A stretch of 64,000 nt of DNA from Eggerthia catenaformis OT 569 = DSM 20559 (GTDB taxonomy: Bacteria; Bacillota_I; Bacilli_A; Erysipelotrichales; Coprobacillaceae), in contig NZ_KB446648.1 in assembly GCF_000340375.1 (NCBI RefSeq), forward strand, positions 167,284-231,283, in the 5' to 3' direction. Below, in pieces: positions 1 to 9,481 of this stretch (position 1 is the first letter of the stretch; each line of letters begins with the position of its first letter). The notes under the pieces are model-generated. The model saw only the letters and a program-made list of their open reading frames with translations. It had not been told where the DNA came from and did not search any database. The translations under genes and the position numbers were made by a program.

Positions 1-78
1 GTAAGAGTTTTTTTAATTGGTATTGCTTTATTAATAGAATGTTTTTTAGTAAAATAAAGATTATCAAGGAGGATTATT

Positions 79-834
79 ATGTTATTAGCATCATGGAATG
101 TCAATGGAATCAGAGCCTGTCTGACAAAAGGGTTTGAAGATTCTTTTAAAAAGATTAATGCTGATATATTCGCATTACAGGAAACTAAGGCTCAGGTTGA
201 TCAGATTGTTTTAGATTTTCCTGAATATCATGCTTTTTATAACAGTGCAGTAAAAAAAGGATATAGCGGTGTCGCTATACTGACTAAGATTAAGCCTAAT
301 CATGTTTATTATGGTATAGATATTAAAGAGCATGATCAGGAAGGAAGAGTATTGACATTAGAATTCGATCATTTTTATTTTGTTGGCTGTTATACACCAA
401 ACAGTAAAAGAGAGTTAGCTAGATTAGATTATCGCATGAAATGGGAAGATGATTTCTTAGCTTATCTGGATAAGCTAAATAAAACAAAGCCTGTCATATT
501 ATGTGGTGATCTGAATGTTGCTCATCAGGAAATAGACTTAAAGAATCCATCGTCAAATCATAAGAATGCCGGTTTTTCTGATGAAGAAAGAGAAAAAATG
601 ACACAGTTATTAAGTCATGGATATATCGATACTTTTCGTTATTTTTATCCTGATCAGACGGACGCTTACTCATGGTGGAGTTATATGTTTAAAGCAAGAG
701 AAAGAAATGCCGGATGGCGTATTGATTATTTTATTACCAGTGAAAGATTAAAAGATAAACTTAAAGATGCCTATATTTACAGTGATATTCTTGGTAGTGA
801 TCATTGTCCTGTAGGATTGGAGATCAGCTTATGA
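79..834 (+). CDS. xth: Exodeoxyribonuclease III (AP endonuclease)
   Basis: This protein of 251 aa belongs to the exonuclease III / APE1 family, which cuts DNA at abasic sites and removes 3' blocking groups in base excision repair. The family landmarks are visible in order: an N-terminal SWNVNGIR, then LQETK with the metal-binding Glu, then CGDLNVAHQEID, and a C-terminal GSDHCPVGLEI containing the catalytic Asp-His. Length is normal for the family. An AAGGAGGATT ribosome binding site lies 8 nt before the ATG. The stop codon overlaps the ATG of the next gene (ATGA), so the two are translationally coupled. Confidence 0.96.
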   Translation: MLLASWNVNGIRACLTKGFEDSFKKINADIFALQETKAQVDQIVLDFPEYHAFYNSAVKKGYSGVAILTKIKPNHVYYGIDIKEHDQEGRVLTLEFDHFYFVGCYTPNSKRELARLDYRMKWEDDFLAYLDKLNKTKPVILCGDLNVAHQEIDLKNPSSNHKNAGFSDEEREKMTQLLSHGYIDTFRYFYPDQTDAYSWWSYMFKARERNAGWRIDYFITSERLKDKLKDAYIYSDILGSDHCPVGLEISL

Positions 835-1376
835 AACTGATGATTATTTCTGATATACATGGTTCTTATGATGATTTGAAAAGAGTGATAGATTATTTTG
901 ATGAAGAACATCCTGATAAGCTTATTATTTTAGGAGATATTCTTTATCATGGACCAAGAAATGATTTACCTAAAGGATATGCTCCTAAAAAATGTATTCC
1001 TTTGTTAAATAAATATAAGGATAAAATTATTGCTGTAAGAGGAAACTGTGATGCTGAAGTTGATCAGATGGTCTTAGATTTCCCAATACGCAGTGATTAT
1101 TTATTATTAAACTGTGATGGACATAATTTTTTTATAACTCATGGACATTTATATGATGAGAATCATTTTCCTTATTTAAATAAGGGAGATGTTTATATTT
1201 ATGGACATTATCACATTCCGGTACTAATTAAAGAAAATAATTATTATAAAGTTAATCCTAATTCGATTTCTTTACCTAAAAAGGGAGAGAAGAGTTTTAT
1301 TATTTACGAAAATGAAACATTTATTCTTTATAATATAGATAAACAAGAAATTAATAGATTAAATATTAAAAAATAA
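831..1376 (+). CDS. YfcE/MJ0936-type metallophosphodiesterase
   Basis: A 181-aa calcineurin-like phosphoesterase. It shows the dinuclear metal motifs SDIHGS near the N-terminus, GDILYHG, RGNCD and, near the middle, THGHLY followed by GHYHIP. This arrangement is that of the YfcE/Vps29 phosphodiesterase family, whose natural substrates are poorly defined. I chose the ATG at 831, which overlaps the xth stop codon, rather than an upstream in-frame start at 804 lying inside xth: the domain begins directly after 831 (MKLMIISDIHG). It probably shares a transcript with xth. Confidence 0.9.
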   Translation: MKLMIISDIHGSYDDLKRVIDYFDEEHPDKLIILGDILYHGPRNDLPKGYAPKKCIPLLNKYKDKIIAVRGNCDAEVDQMVLDFPIRSDYLLLNCDGHNFFITHGHLYDENHFPYLNKGDVYIYGHYHIPVLIKENNYYKVNPNSISLPKKGEKSFIIYENETFILYNIDKQEINRLNIKK

Positions 1377-1396
1377 AAAAATCCCGTGAAACATAT

Positions 1397-1417
1397 TTAA
1401 AAGTATGGTATTTTTAT
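1397..1417. promoter_or_regulatory. Putative GntR operator, imperfect copy
   Basis: The left arm TTAAAAGTA and the TGG centre are identical to the perfect palindrome at 2804-2824. The right arm is TATTTTTAT instead of TACTTTTAA. It lies 17 nt before the gntR start codon, just upstream of the ribosome binding site, which fits autoregulation. Confidence 0.6.
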
Positions 1418-1433
1418 ATATGGAGGGGAGAGT

Positions 1434-2138
1434 ATGCCTAAGTATAAGAAGATTGCAGATAAAATAAGAGATAAAATTATGACGCATGAATATCCTATCG
1501 GTACAAAGCTCCCTTATGAGTATGTTTTATGTGTCAATTATCATTGTAATAAAGAAACAATGAAAAAAGCTTTGGATATTCTAGTTAAAGAAGGTCTTAT
1601 TATTAGAAGAAGAGGAGCAGGCACCTTTATTAAGGATATTAGCTTAGATGATAAGCCGAATTCAATCTTTAACAGAAGTCTGACAAAGAGATTTGAAACA
1701 AGTAAGGTTAGCAGTGATGTCATTGAGTTTGAAGTGATTCCCTGTGATGAATTTCTTGCCGGTAAATTACAGATAGAGATAGGAGATTTTGTTTATCATA
1801 TCATTCGTAATAGATATGTAGATGGTAAACCTTATTTGATTGATATATCTTATATTCCTTTGAATCAGATACCCAATCTGAAGATTCAGATTCTTAAAGG
1901 CTCAATCTATGATTATATTTCAAAAGAACTTAATCTTAAGCTTCAAAGCTGTCATATAAGTATTAGCAGTGCCTTATCTACAAGTCTGGAACAGGATTTT
2001 CTTGGCTTGAAGGAAAATGAACCTTATATACAGGAAGAACAGGTTGCTTATCTAAGCAATAATACTATCTTTGAATATACATTATCACGTTATCATTATG
2101 CACATTATGAATTTCAGACAATTTTTGTGAATGGATAA
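1434..2138 (+). CDS. GntR-family regulator (HutC/UTRA type)
   Basis: A 234-aa transcription regulator. Residues about 1-65 form a GntR winged helix (KYKKIADKIRDKIM, then IGTKLPYEYVLCVNYHCNKETMKKALDIL and GLIIRRRGAGTFI). Residues about 80-230 form a UTRA effector-binding domain, including the family-typical VYHIIRNRYVDGKPYLID. HutC/UTRA regulators usually sense sugar phosphates or related ligands. A GGAGGGGAG ribosome binding site precedes the ATG. The operator-like element before this gene is repeated before the EIIC gene at 2904, so that transporter is the best candidate target. Confidence 0.9.
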   Translation: MPKYKKIADKIRDKIMTHEYPIGTKLPYEYVLCVNYHCNKETMKKALDILVKEGLIIRRRGAGTFIKDISLDDKPNSIFNRSLTKRFETSKVSSDVIEFEVIPCDEFLAGKLQIEIGDFVYHIIRNRYVDGKPYLIDISYIPLNQIPNLKIQILKGSIYDYISKELNLKLQSCHISISSALSTSLEQDFLGLKENEPYIQEEQVAYLSNNTIFEYTLSRYHYAHYEFQTIFVNG

Positions 2139-2145
2139 AGAGTTA

Positions 2146-2174
2146 TTGTGTTCATGGAATTATTAATGTATAAT
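2146..2174 (+). promoter_or_regulatory. Promoter of the small membrane-protein gene
   Basis: TTGTGT at 2146-2151 and TATAAT at 2169-2174, spaced by 17 nt. They lie about 30 nt before the start codon at 2204, so this gene can be transcribed separately from gntR. Confidence 0.6.
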
Positions 2175-2203
2175 TACTAATTGTTGTAAGAAAGGAAATC
2201 TCT

Positions 2204-2725
2204 ATGGAACAGAAATTTAAAGCAAAGCCAAATTTAGCGGTAGGAATTTTTCTAATAGTAGTTATATTATCCAGTATTCTATTTTTGGCGGATTATTTAA
2301 ATGGTACAAAAAACTTGACATCAGTTCAGATGATTGTTCTGTTTATCTTTGATTTAGCTATACTTTATTATTTTTTAGGATGTCGTCCTTATGCTTATGT
2401 GGTAGGAAATAAACAGATTGTTATGAAGAAAAGACTTTATAAAGATAAAATTATTGATTTGATGAAAGCGGAGATTATTACTGATCCGGTTCCAAGACTT
2501 GCGGATCTGATTACTCGTCCACATGCGATTGAAATCTATATGGATACAAAAAAGCGTTTTTGTTTCTATCCTCATTCACCACTTGATTTTGTAGGTGCTG
2601 TATTATCTGAGAACAAGCGTATTCATTGTAGTGTTTCAGCATATACTGATATTCATCGTTCAATTGAAAAGCGTGAGAGAAAAAGAAGAAAAAAAAGTGA
2701 GAAAAATAGTCAGAAAGAAGCTTAA
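2204..2725 (+). CDS. Membrane protein with PH-like domain
   Basis: A 173-aa protein not assigned to a named gene. Two hydrophobic helices are visible at about residues 13-31 and 42-60, forming a hairpin. They are followed by a soluble segment (YAYVVGNKQIVMKKRLYKDK..IEIYMDTKKRFCFYPHSP) that resembles the bacterial PH-domain fold found in many small Bacillota membrane proteins. The last 20 residues are almost all Lys, Arg, Glu and Ser, so the tail is highly charged. Function is unknown. The gene has its own promoter and a strong terminator, so it is probably monocistronic. Confidence 0.75.
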   Translation: MEQKFKAKPNLAVGIFLIVVILSSILFLADYLNGTKNLTSVQMIVLFIFDLAILYYFLGCRPYAYVVGNKQIVMKKRLYKDKIIDLMKAEIITDPVPRLADLITRPHAIEIYMDTKKRFCFYPHSPLDFVGAVLSENKRIHCSVSAYTDIHRSIEKRERKRRKKSEKNSQKEA

Positions 2726-2740
2726 AAAGCTTCTTTTTTT
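2714..2740 (+). terminator. Intrinsic terminator
   Basis: A 10-bp perfect stem (AAAGAAGCTT / AAGCTTCTTT) with an AAA loop, followed by a T run. It overlaps the 3' end of the membrane-protein gene. Confidence 0.85.
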
Positions 2741-2785
2741 AGGTTGAAATGTAAGCATTTTCAGATTCTTGAAATTAAATTATAT

Positions 2786-2794
2786 TGTTATAAT
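2786..2794 (+). promoter_or_regulatory. Extended -10 promoter of the EIIC gene
   Basis: TGTTATAAT: a TGN extension directly before a consensus TATAAT at 2789-2794. A TTGAAA lies upstream at 2769-2774, but with only a 14-nt spacer. The predicted start point falls just before or inside the operator at 2804. Confidence 0.55.
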
Positions 2795-2803
2795 CATTGT
2801 ATT

Positions 2804-2824
2804 TTAAAAGTATGGTACTTTTAA
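2804..2824. promoter_or_regulatory. Palindromic operator before the EIIC gene
   Basis: A perfect inverted repeat with 9-bp arms, TTAAAAGTA-TGG-TACTTTTAA. It sits directly downstream of the -10 element, a position that would block transcription when occupied. The same element precedes gntR at 1397, so the GntR/UTRA protein is the likely ligand. Confidence 0.7.
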
Positions 2825-2903
2825 TGAAAAGGTATTGACTTTTAAATGTAAAAGACATATACTGATTATGTCGAAAATATTTCAAAGGGAGGAAAAATTT
2901 TAT

Positions 2904-4334
2904 ATGGACGCTTTTGCTGACACATTGGGACGCGTTGGTGCTGCATTTGGTCAAAACAAGTACTTAAATGCTATCAAAAATGCATTCCAGAACTTTATGC
3001 CAGCCACTATTACAGGTGCGATTGGTGTATTATGGACAAATGTATTAGTAAACAGTAGCACAGGGTTAGGAGCTCTTTGGAAACCTATTATGGCTTTAGA
3101 AGTGCTTAATCCAATCTTTAGTGCTATGCAGTATGCTACTATTTCTTGTATTACTATTGGTGTAACTATGTTATTAGCTCAGGAAATTGCTAATGCAAAT
3201 GGTGAAACTGGTGCTTATCCTGCATTATTAGGTTTCATTCTTTGGTTAATGGTTACTCCAACATCTGCTAACATCACTTCTTTAGCTATCAGTGGTGTTG
3301 ATAAGGCAGGTAAGAATATTGGGTTATCTTTAACACAATACATTGATTTTGGTAAGATTGTTAAAGATTTCAATGCTCTTAATCCGGCTTCACCATTAAC
3401 TGAGGTTAATGGCGGTAACTTCTCATGGAGCGGTATTTTTAGCAGCTATACAGGTGCAACTGGTTTATTCACCGGTTTAATTGTTGCTATTGTCGGTCTT
3501 GAAATCTATAACTTATTCCGTAAAAATGATGCATTAAAAATCAAAATGCCTGAACAGGTACCTCCAGGGGTAGCTAAAGCATTCGAGGTTTTAATTCCTA
3601 CAGCTTTAACTTGTATCGTAATCGGTGCAATCGGATTAATTTGTCAGTTGGTAACTAAGGCTGAATTAAATGCTTTAATTTATAATTCAGTGCAGGCTCC
3701 GTTACAAAAATTAGTTGGTGATAATATCATCGCAGTATGTATTATGTATGTTATTATCATGTTATTCTGGTGCGTAGGTATCCATGGTAACAACATGTTA
3801 GCAGCTGTTAAAGAACCAATCTTTAGACCATTATTATATGCTAACGTAGCAGCTTATACATCTAAACAGGCAATTCCTAATGTAATGAACTTAACTATGT
3901 TACAGATGTTTGCTGAATTCGGTGGTTCAGGTGTTACAATCGGTTTAGTAATCGCTATCTTCATTTTCAGTAGACGTGAAGATAACAGAACTATTGCCGG
4001 TATCTCTGTAGTTCCAGGTTTATTCAATATTAATGAAACTATGACATTTGGTATCCCTCTAGTATTGAACCCAATCCTAGACATTCCATTTATCTTTGCT
4101 CCGGTTATCACTATGATTGTTGGTTGGATATTAGTTTCTTCAGGATTCTGTCCAAAGATCGTAATAGAAGTACCTTGGACAATGCCACCGGTAATCTTAG
4201 GATTCTTAGCTACAGGCGGTAATATTATGGGTGCAATTTCTCAGTTAATTGTTGTTGCAGTTTCTGTAGTTGTATACATCCCATTCCTGATTGCTTATGA
4301 ATCTTATCAGAACAAGCAGGCAGCAGCTGAATAG
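2904..4334 (+). CDS. PTS EIIC sugar permease, lactose/cellobiose family
   Basis: A 476-aa integral membrane EIIC of the phosphotransferase system. It has about ten hydrophobic segments plus the hallmark GIHGNNM and FNINETMTFGIPLVLNPILD region of Lac-family EIIC proteins; most relatives read FNINEP, so the Thr after NE is a small deviation. The ATG at 2904 is chosen because an AAGGGAGG site precedes it and the domain starts there (MDAFADTLG), not at upstream in-frame starts. No EIIA or EIIB gene is adjacent, so the phosphoryl donor must come from elsewhere in the genome. Substrate is not evident. Confidence 0.9.
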   Translation: MDAFADTLGRVGAAFGQNKYLNAIKNAFQNFMPATITGAIGVLWTNVLVNSSTGLGALWKPIMALEVLNPIFSAMQYATISCITIGVTMLLAQEIANANGETGAYPALLGFILWLMVTPTSANITSLAISGVDKAGKNIGLSLTQYIDFGKIVKDFNALNPASPLTEVNGGNFSWSGIFSSYTGATGLFTGLIVAIVGLEIYNLFRKNDALKIKMPEQVPPGVAKAFEVLIPTALTCIVIGAIGLICQLVTKAELNALIYNSVQAPLQKLVGDNIIAVCIMYVIIMLFWCVGIHGNNMLAAVKEPIFRPLLYANVAAYTSKQAIPNVMNLTMLQMFAEFGGSGVTIGLVIAIFIFSRREDNRTIAGISVVPGLFNINETMTFGIPLVLNPILDIPFIFAPVITMIVGWILVSSGFCPKIVIEVPWTMPPVILGFLATGGNIMGAISQLIVVAVSVVVYIPFLIAYESYQNKQAAAE

Positions 4335-4343
4335 AATTGATAT

Positions 4344-4374
4344 AAGAAGAGTGATTTCTCACTCTTCTTTTTTT
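4344..4374 (+). terminator. Intrinsic terminator after EIIC
   Basis: An 11-bp perfect stem (AAGAAGAGTGA / TCACTCTTCTT) with a TTTC loop and a run of T. Confidence 0.9.
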
Positions 4375-4453
4375 ATTAAGCATCTATAAAAATAATGATA
4401 GACGATAGAATAAAATATAGCTATAATAAGCACATATAGAGGGGGATATGAAA

Positions 4454-6535
4454 ATGGAGATGGATGACTTATTAAAAGAATATGGCTGTCTGACCTTTAG
4501 TGATGATGTAATGAAGGAAAGAATTCCTAAATCTGCTTACAAAGCTTTTCATGAGTCTTTAGATAAGGGAGAGCCTCTGACTAAGGAATGTGCGACTGTT
4601 GTTGCTAATGCTATGAAAATTTGGGCAATTAAAAATGGTGCAACCCATTTTACACACTGGTTTACGCCATTGACCGGCTTAACTGCTGAAAAGCATGATG
4701 CTTTTTTAGAACCGAGTGATGGTGGTGCAGTTTTAGAGTTTAGCGGTAAGACACTGAGAAAAGGAGAACCTGATGCTTCTTCTTTTCCAAGTGGTGGGAT
4801 TCGCTCTACTTTTGAAGCTAGAGGTTATACCAGCTGGGATTGTACATCGTCAGCTTTTGTAAGAAATGGATCATTATATATACCGACATTATTTTGTTCC
4901 TATACCGGAGATGCTTTAGATGAAAAAACACCGCTATTAAGAAGCTGTGATGCTTTAGAGAAATCAGCTTTAAGACTTCTTCCAAAACTTGGATTAGATG
5001 ATGTAAAACATGTCAAAGCAACAGTTGGGGCAGAACAGGAATATTTCCTTGTTCCTGACGAATACTATCAGAAAAGAATGGACTTAAAGCTTACCGGTAG
5101 AACTCTTTATGGTGCTATGGCACCAAAAGGGCAGGAATTGGGGGATCATTATTTTGGTTCTTTAAAAAGAAAAGTGAATGCTTTTATGACTGACCTTGAT
5201 CATGAATTATGGAAATATGGTATTCCTTCAAAAACTAAGCATAATGAGGTAGCTCCTGCTCAGCATGAAGTTGCTTGTGTTTATTCGATTGTGAATATTA
5301 CTGCTGATAATAATCATTTATTAATGCAGCTTGCTCAAGATATTGCTAAAAAGCACGGCTTAAGATGTTTGCTTCATGAAAAGCCGTTTGCCGGTGTTAA
5401 TGGCAGCGGTAAGCATAATAACTGGTCTGTATCTACGGATACAGGAATAAACCTTATGAATCCCGGTAAAGACCCTCTTAGCAATATACCATTTTTAGCA
5501 CAGCTTGCTTGCACTATTAAAGGTATTGATGAGTATGCTGACTTATTAAGATTAACAGCTGCCAGTGCCGGCAATGATCATAGATTGGGTGCTGATGAAG
5601 CACCGCCTGCAATTATTTCTATTTTCTTAGGTGAAGAATTAGATGATGTTGTTAGCAATATTATTAATAATTCTCATAATAGTCACTTACCCGGTGAAAG
5701 ATTTAAGACGGGAGTCAGTGTTATTCCAACCTTCTCTAAAGATACAACTGATCGTAATAGAACATCTCCATTTGCTTTTACAGGTAATAAGTTTGAATTT
5801 AGAGCTGTTGGTTCAGCACAGTCTATTTCTAATGCTAATACGATGCTTAATACTATTTTTGCTCAGGAAATGGAAGAAATGAGTGATCTTATTGATTCCG
5901 GGATGAGTATTATGGATATTATCAAAAAATTTATTAGCGAACATCAGAGAATTATTTTTAATGGTGATGGTTATTCGCAGCAATGGGAAGAAGAAGCAGC
6001 TAAGAGAGGTCTTCCTAATTATAAGAATACTGTAGATGCTGCTAAGGCATTGAGAATTGAAAAGAATATCTCATTATTAGAACATCAGAATATTTATTCT
6101 AAGGTAGAAATAGAGTCACGCTATGAGATTATTTTAGATAATTATATTAAAACTATTTCAGTAGAAGCCGGAACTGCTTATAAGATGGCAAAGAGTGAAA
6201 TATATCCGGCTGTTTTAAGATATATTGGTCAGGTCACTGAGGATGCAAAAGGTTTAGCGGCACTCAATCTTGATAATGAATTTATCTTAAGAGATCTTGT
6301 TGATTTAAGTGAACATGCCTCAACAATGAGAGCACAAATGGAAGATTTGTATCAGGAATTAACTTATGCAAAATCATTTGATGAATCAGAAATAGAAAAA
6401 GCATCTTTAGCTTATCGAGATCGTGTGATTCCTGCAATGAAAGCATTAAGAAAAACAGCGGATCATTTAGAGACGATAGTAGCTAAGGGAGACTGGCCAA
6501 TGCCGGATTATATAGATTTAATGTTTGGTCTTTAA
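4454..6535 (+). CDS. glnN: Glutamine synthetase type III
   Basis: A 693-aa GSIII enzyme, ATP-dependent synthesis of glutamine from glutamate and ammonium. Visible landmarks are THWFTPLTGLTAEKHD (GSIII N-terminal domain), GAEQEYFLVP, the KHNEVAPAQHEVA segment, NGSGKHNNWSVST and RNRTSPFAFTGNKFEFR. The length of about 700 aa separates it from type I and II enzymes (350-470 aa). Three ATGs lie close together. The GAGGGGG site ends 2 nt before the ATG at 4448 but 8 nt before the one at 4454, so 4454 is preferred. A consensus TATAAT at 4422-4427 lies upstream. No GlnR-type box was recognised. Confidence 0.96.
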   Translation: MEMDDLLKEYGCLTFSDDVMKERIPKSAYKAFHESLDKGEPLTKECATVVANAMKIWAIKNGATHFTHWFTPLTGLTAEKHDAFLEPSDGGAVLEFSGKTLRKGEPDASSFPSGGIRSTFEARGYTSWDCTSSAFVRNGSLYIPTLFCSYTGDALDEKTPLLRSCDALEKSALRLLPKLGLDDVKHVKATVGAEQEYFLVPDEYYQKRMDLKLTGRTLYGAMAPKGQELGDHYFGSLKRKVNAFMTDLDHELWKYGIPSKTKHNEVAPAQHEVACVYSIVNITADNNHLLMQLAQDIAKKHGLRCLLHEKPFAGVNGSGKHNNWSVSTDTGINLMNPGKDPLSNIPFLAQLACTIKGIDEYADLLRLTAASAGNDHRLGADEAPPAIISIFLGEELDDVVSNIINNSHNSHLPGERFKTGVSVIPTFSKDTTDRNRTSPFAFTGNKFEFRAVGSAQSISNANTMLNTIFAQEMEEMSDLIDSGMSIMDIIKKFISEHQRIIFNGDGYSQQWEEEAAKRGLPNYKNTVDAAKALRIEKNISLLEHQNIYSKVEIESRYEIILDNYIKTISVEAGTAYKMAKSEIYPAVLRYIGQVTEDAKGLAALNLDNEFILRDLVDLSEHASTMRAQMEDLYQELTYAKSFDESEIEKASLAYRDRVIPAMKALRKTADHLETIVAKGDWPMPDYIDLMFGL

Positions 6536-6565
6536 GAAAAGAAAGTAACCTTTCTTTTCTTTTTC
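6535..6565 (+). terminator. Intrinsic terminator after glnN
   Basis: An 11-bp stem (AGAAAAGAAAG / CTTTCTTTTCT) with a TAAC loop and a T-rich tail. Confidence 0.85.
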
Positions 6566-6603
6566 TATATGATTTGATATAATAGTCACACGGGGTGGTT
6601 AAC

Positions 6604-7068
6604 ATGAAAATCAGACTATATAAAATAAATGATCTTGAAAAGATAATGAGCCTGTATTATGACACGGTACATAGTATTAATGCGAATGATTATACAGAAG
6701 AACAGCTGGATGCTATGGCACCTGGTAAACCTAATGTTTATCATTGGGAAACACAGCTTAATAAGAATCATACACTTGTTGCAGTAGATAATCAGGATAC
6801 TATTATAGGGTTTGGAAATATTGGACAAACCGGCTTTTTAGATCGCTTATATATAGATAAAGATCATGTAAGAGAAGGAATTGCAACCAAGCTTGTGAAT
6901 GAGCTTGAAAATTATGCAAGAAAGAAAGGCAATGAGAGAATCAATACTATTTCTACAATTTCATCGTTACCATTTTTTGAGAGTTTAGGATATGTCATGT
7001 TGGAAGAATATGTAAATGAAATGCGAGGTGTACGTATTGTTCGCTATATTATGGAGAAGACTTTATAG
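6604..7068 (+). CDS. GNAT-family N-acetyltransferase
   Basis: A 154-aa acetyltransferase. The acetyl-CoA binding motif A is visible (LDRLYIDKDHVREGIATKLVNELENYA), followed by INTISTISSLPFFESLGYVMLEE, the usual C-terminal part of a GNAT fold. This resembles the YafP/PhnO-like group, but the acceptor substrate cannot be read from sequence. The ATG at 6604 is preferred over a GTG at 6595, because the GGGGTGG site ends 5 nt before it. Confidence 0.88.
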   Translation: MKIRLYKINDLEKIMSLYYDTVHSINANDYTEEQLDAMAPGKPNVYHWETQLNKNHTLVAVDNQDTIIGFGNIGQTGFLDRLYIDKDHVREGIATKLVNELENYARKKGNERINTISTISSLPFFESLGYVMLEEYVNEMRGVRIVRYIMEKTL

Positions 7069-7075
7069 TCTTCTG

Positions 7076-7125
7076 TTTTTATTTCCATGGAAATAAAAAC
7101 AGATATTCATAGAGAGAATATCTGT
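7076..7125 (-). terminator. Terminator region between facing genes
   Basis: Two hairpins in tandem. A perfect 24-bp palindrome with centre CCATGG lies at 7076-7099. A 10-bp stem (ACAGATATTC / GAATATCTGT, loop of 7) lies at 7099-7125 and, read on the minus strand, is followed by TTTTATTT. The second fits termination of the aconitase transcript. A short stem at 7055-7074 may end the GNAT transcript. Confidence 0.65.
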
Positions 7126-7131
7126 ATTATA

Positions 7132-9390
7132 CTATTGTTTATTTCTATTATAATTAATAAGAGATCCGGCCTTAAGAATTTCTTTTTCATTATCAGTCAT
7201 ATCAAGAATATAAAGAGAGATAGGAATGTAGCTGTCTTCTCTAATAATATAGGCAGGAATGTTATCTAAAGAGTTAGCTAGTTTTTCTTTAATATTAGGA
7301 ACAAAGATATAATCATTTATCTTAAGATTATCCGGCTGTCCTTTAAGATGAAATGGAAGAATTCCCCAGTTAATACAATTAGAGCGATAACGCTTTGTTG
7401 CATATTCCTGAGTAATATTAGCTAACCCGCCTAATACTCTTTGACAGCTGGCTGCCTGTTCTCTGGCACTGCCATCTCCCGGCTTATTAGCATAGAGTAC
7501 AGAACCTATTTCTACTTCTAAAGGATTCAGTGCTTCAAAGCCTTTAATAGATTTTATTATATTAAAGATATTTTCTAAAGACTTGGAAGTATGCCCTAAA
7601 CATCTCTGCTGTTCTAAATCTCTAATAGATTTAGAACGCTGTACATAGAGAGGATCTCTTCTAGATAAAGTAAATTCAGCTAATCCCAGCGGATTAGAGC
7701 GATAGGATGATGTTTCACCGGAAGGGATAAGTTCATCTGTAGTCGTCACTTCATCTTCTATTTTAGAAGCGGTTTTTAAGAGAATATGATCAGTTAGAGC
7801 ACCTAGCTTAGGCCAGTCTTTAATATTGGGACCATAACGTAATTCTTTTGTATTATCCGGATGATTAAAACCGTTATAAACTCTTGACTGATAACTGCGG
7901 TCATTATAGTGATATTCAGGAATATCTCCCCAGATATCAAGATGTTCTGCGGAAGTAAGAATACCTCCATTCGCAGCAGTAGCAGCTATTGACCGGGCAT
8001 CCATCAAAGCAACAGCACTCATTTGTCCCTGACCGGGCTTAGAACCTTCTCTGTTAGGGAAGTTTCTTGTATTATGTCTTATTGATATGGCATTATTAGC
8101 AGGAATATCACCGGCACCAAAACAAGGACCGCAGAAAGCTGAGCGAATTAGAGCACCGCTATCCATTAAATCAGCAAGGAAGCCTTTTCTGTCTAAATCA
8201 GTATAAACCGGCTGAGATGATGGATAAATTGATAAATAGAATTCATCATTACCAATAGTTTTTCCTTTAAGAGCATGAGCTGCTTCAACAATGTTAGAAT
8301 AAGTACCGCCGGAACATCCGCCAATAACTCCCTGTTGAACCATTAGCTTTCCATCAGAAGTGACTTTATCTAATAGAGTAAAATGAGCTTTTCCTTCAGA
8401 AACTTTAGCAGCAGCTTTTTCTGTTTCTTTTAAAATAGGAATAAGATTTTCATAAAGTTCATCGATTTCATAAGCATGAGAAGGATGGAAAGGTAAGGCA
8501 ATCATTGGTTTGATAGTTGATAAATCAACATAAACACAGCCTTCATAATAAGCAATGGAATCAGGGTTTAATGTTTTATAATCAGCTTCGCGATGATGTT
8601 CTTTTAAATAATCATGTGTATCCTCATCAGTTCTCCAAATAGAAGAAAGACAGGTTGTTTCTGTTGTCATAACATCAATACCATTGCGATAATCAGTATC
8701 TATTGTACTAATACCGGGACCGACAAATTCCATAACTTTATTTTTTACATAGCCGTTTTTAAAGACTTCACGGATAATAGCTAAAGCAATATCATGAGGA
8801 CCAACCCAAGGATGAGGCTTTCCATCAAGGTATACTGCAATAACATCAGGAAGATCTATATCATAAGTATCCTCTAGAAGCTGCTTCACTAATTCGCCTC
8901 CTCCTTCACCAATAGCCATAGTTCCTAAAGCGCCATAGCGTGTATGTGAATCAGAACCTAAGATCATTTTTCCGCATCCGGCAAAGTTTTCTCTCATATA
9001 TTGATGAATAACTGCAATATGAGGAGGAACATAAATACCTCCATATTTTTTAGCGGCACTTAAGCCAAACAGATGATCATCATCATTGATTGTGCCTCCT
9101 ACTGCACATAATGAGTTATGACAGCATGTCATAACATAAGGTAATGGAAATTTTTTCATACCGGAAGCTCTCGCAGTCTGAATAATACCTACATAAGTAA
9201 TATCATGTGATGCCATTGAATCAAATTTTATTCTTAAGTGTTCCATATTGTTACTCATATTATGATTGTTCATAATATGATAAGCAATAGTCCCTTTTTT
9301 TGCTTCATTTTTATCATAATGAGACTGACTTTCAGGAATAATAGTATAACCATCTTTAAGAAAAATACCTTCATTATATAATTTAATCAT
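7132..9390 (-). CDS. Aconitase-family hydratase
   Basis: A 752-aa aconitase/isopropylmalate isomerase family protein, expected to isomerise citrate to isocitrate through a 4Fe-4S cluster. Cluster-ligand regions are recognisable as [10 protein letters not shown] and [10 protein letters not shown]. The substrate region [25 protein letters not shown] and the C-terminal swivel domain ([11 protein letters not shown]) are also present. The first cysteine motif reads GGCSGG instead of the usual GSCTNS, and the length and motifs recall the divergent YbhJ-like branch rather than canonical AcnA or AcnB. The icd gene 2.8 kb away supports a role in 2-oxoglutarate supply. A GGGAG site precedes the ATG. 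Confidence 0.85.
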   Translation of the reverse strand: MIKLYNEGIFLKDGYTIIPESQSHYDKNEAKKGTIAYHIMNNHNMSNNMEHLRIKFDSMASHDITYVGIIQTARASGMKKFPLPYVMTCCHNSLCAVGGTINDDDHLFGLSAAKKYGGIYVPPHIAVIHQYMRENFAGCGKMILGSDSHTRYGALGTMAIGEGGGELVKQLLEDTYDIDLPDVIAVYLDGKPHPWVGPHDIALAIIREVFKNGYVKNKVMEFVGPGISTIDTDYRNGIDVMTTETTCLSSIWRTDEDTHDYLKEHHREADYKTLNPDSIAYYEGCVYVDLSTIKPMIALPFHPSHAYEIDELYENLIPILKETEKAAAKVSEGKAHFTLLDKVTSDGKLMVQQGVIGGCSGGTYSNIVEAAHALKGKTIGNDEFYLSIYPSSQPVYTDLDRKGFLADLMDSGALIRSAFCGPCFGAGDIPANNAISIRHNTRNFPNREGSKPGQGQMSAVALMDARSIAATAANGGILTSAEHLDIWGDIPEYHYNDRSYQSRVYNGFNHPDNTKELRYGPNIKDWPKLGALTDHILLKTASKIEDEVTTTDELIPSGETSSYRSNPLGLAEFTLSRRDPLYVQRSKSIRDLEQQRCLGHTSKSLENIFNIIKSIKGFEALNPLEVEIGSVLYANKPGDGSAREQAASCQRVLGGLANITQEYATKRYRSNCINWGILPFHLKGQPDNLKINDYIFVPNIKEKLANSLDNIPAYIIREDSYIPISLYILDMTDNEKEILKAGSLINYNRNKQ

Positions 9391-9481
9391 TGTAATCTCC
9401 CTTTTTGAAATAGCTAAAATATTTATTTCTTTTATTCACTATAGTATAAAAGAATAATGAAGTAAATGTTTTTATTTCAAT

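Noticed and set aside
5643-5882. A 79-aa plus-strand frame within glnN
   Set aside because: It is an out-of-frame shadow of glutamine synthetase with no ribosome site.
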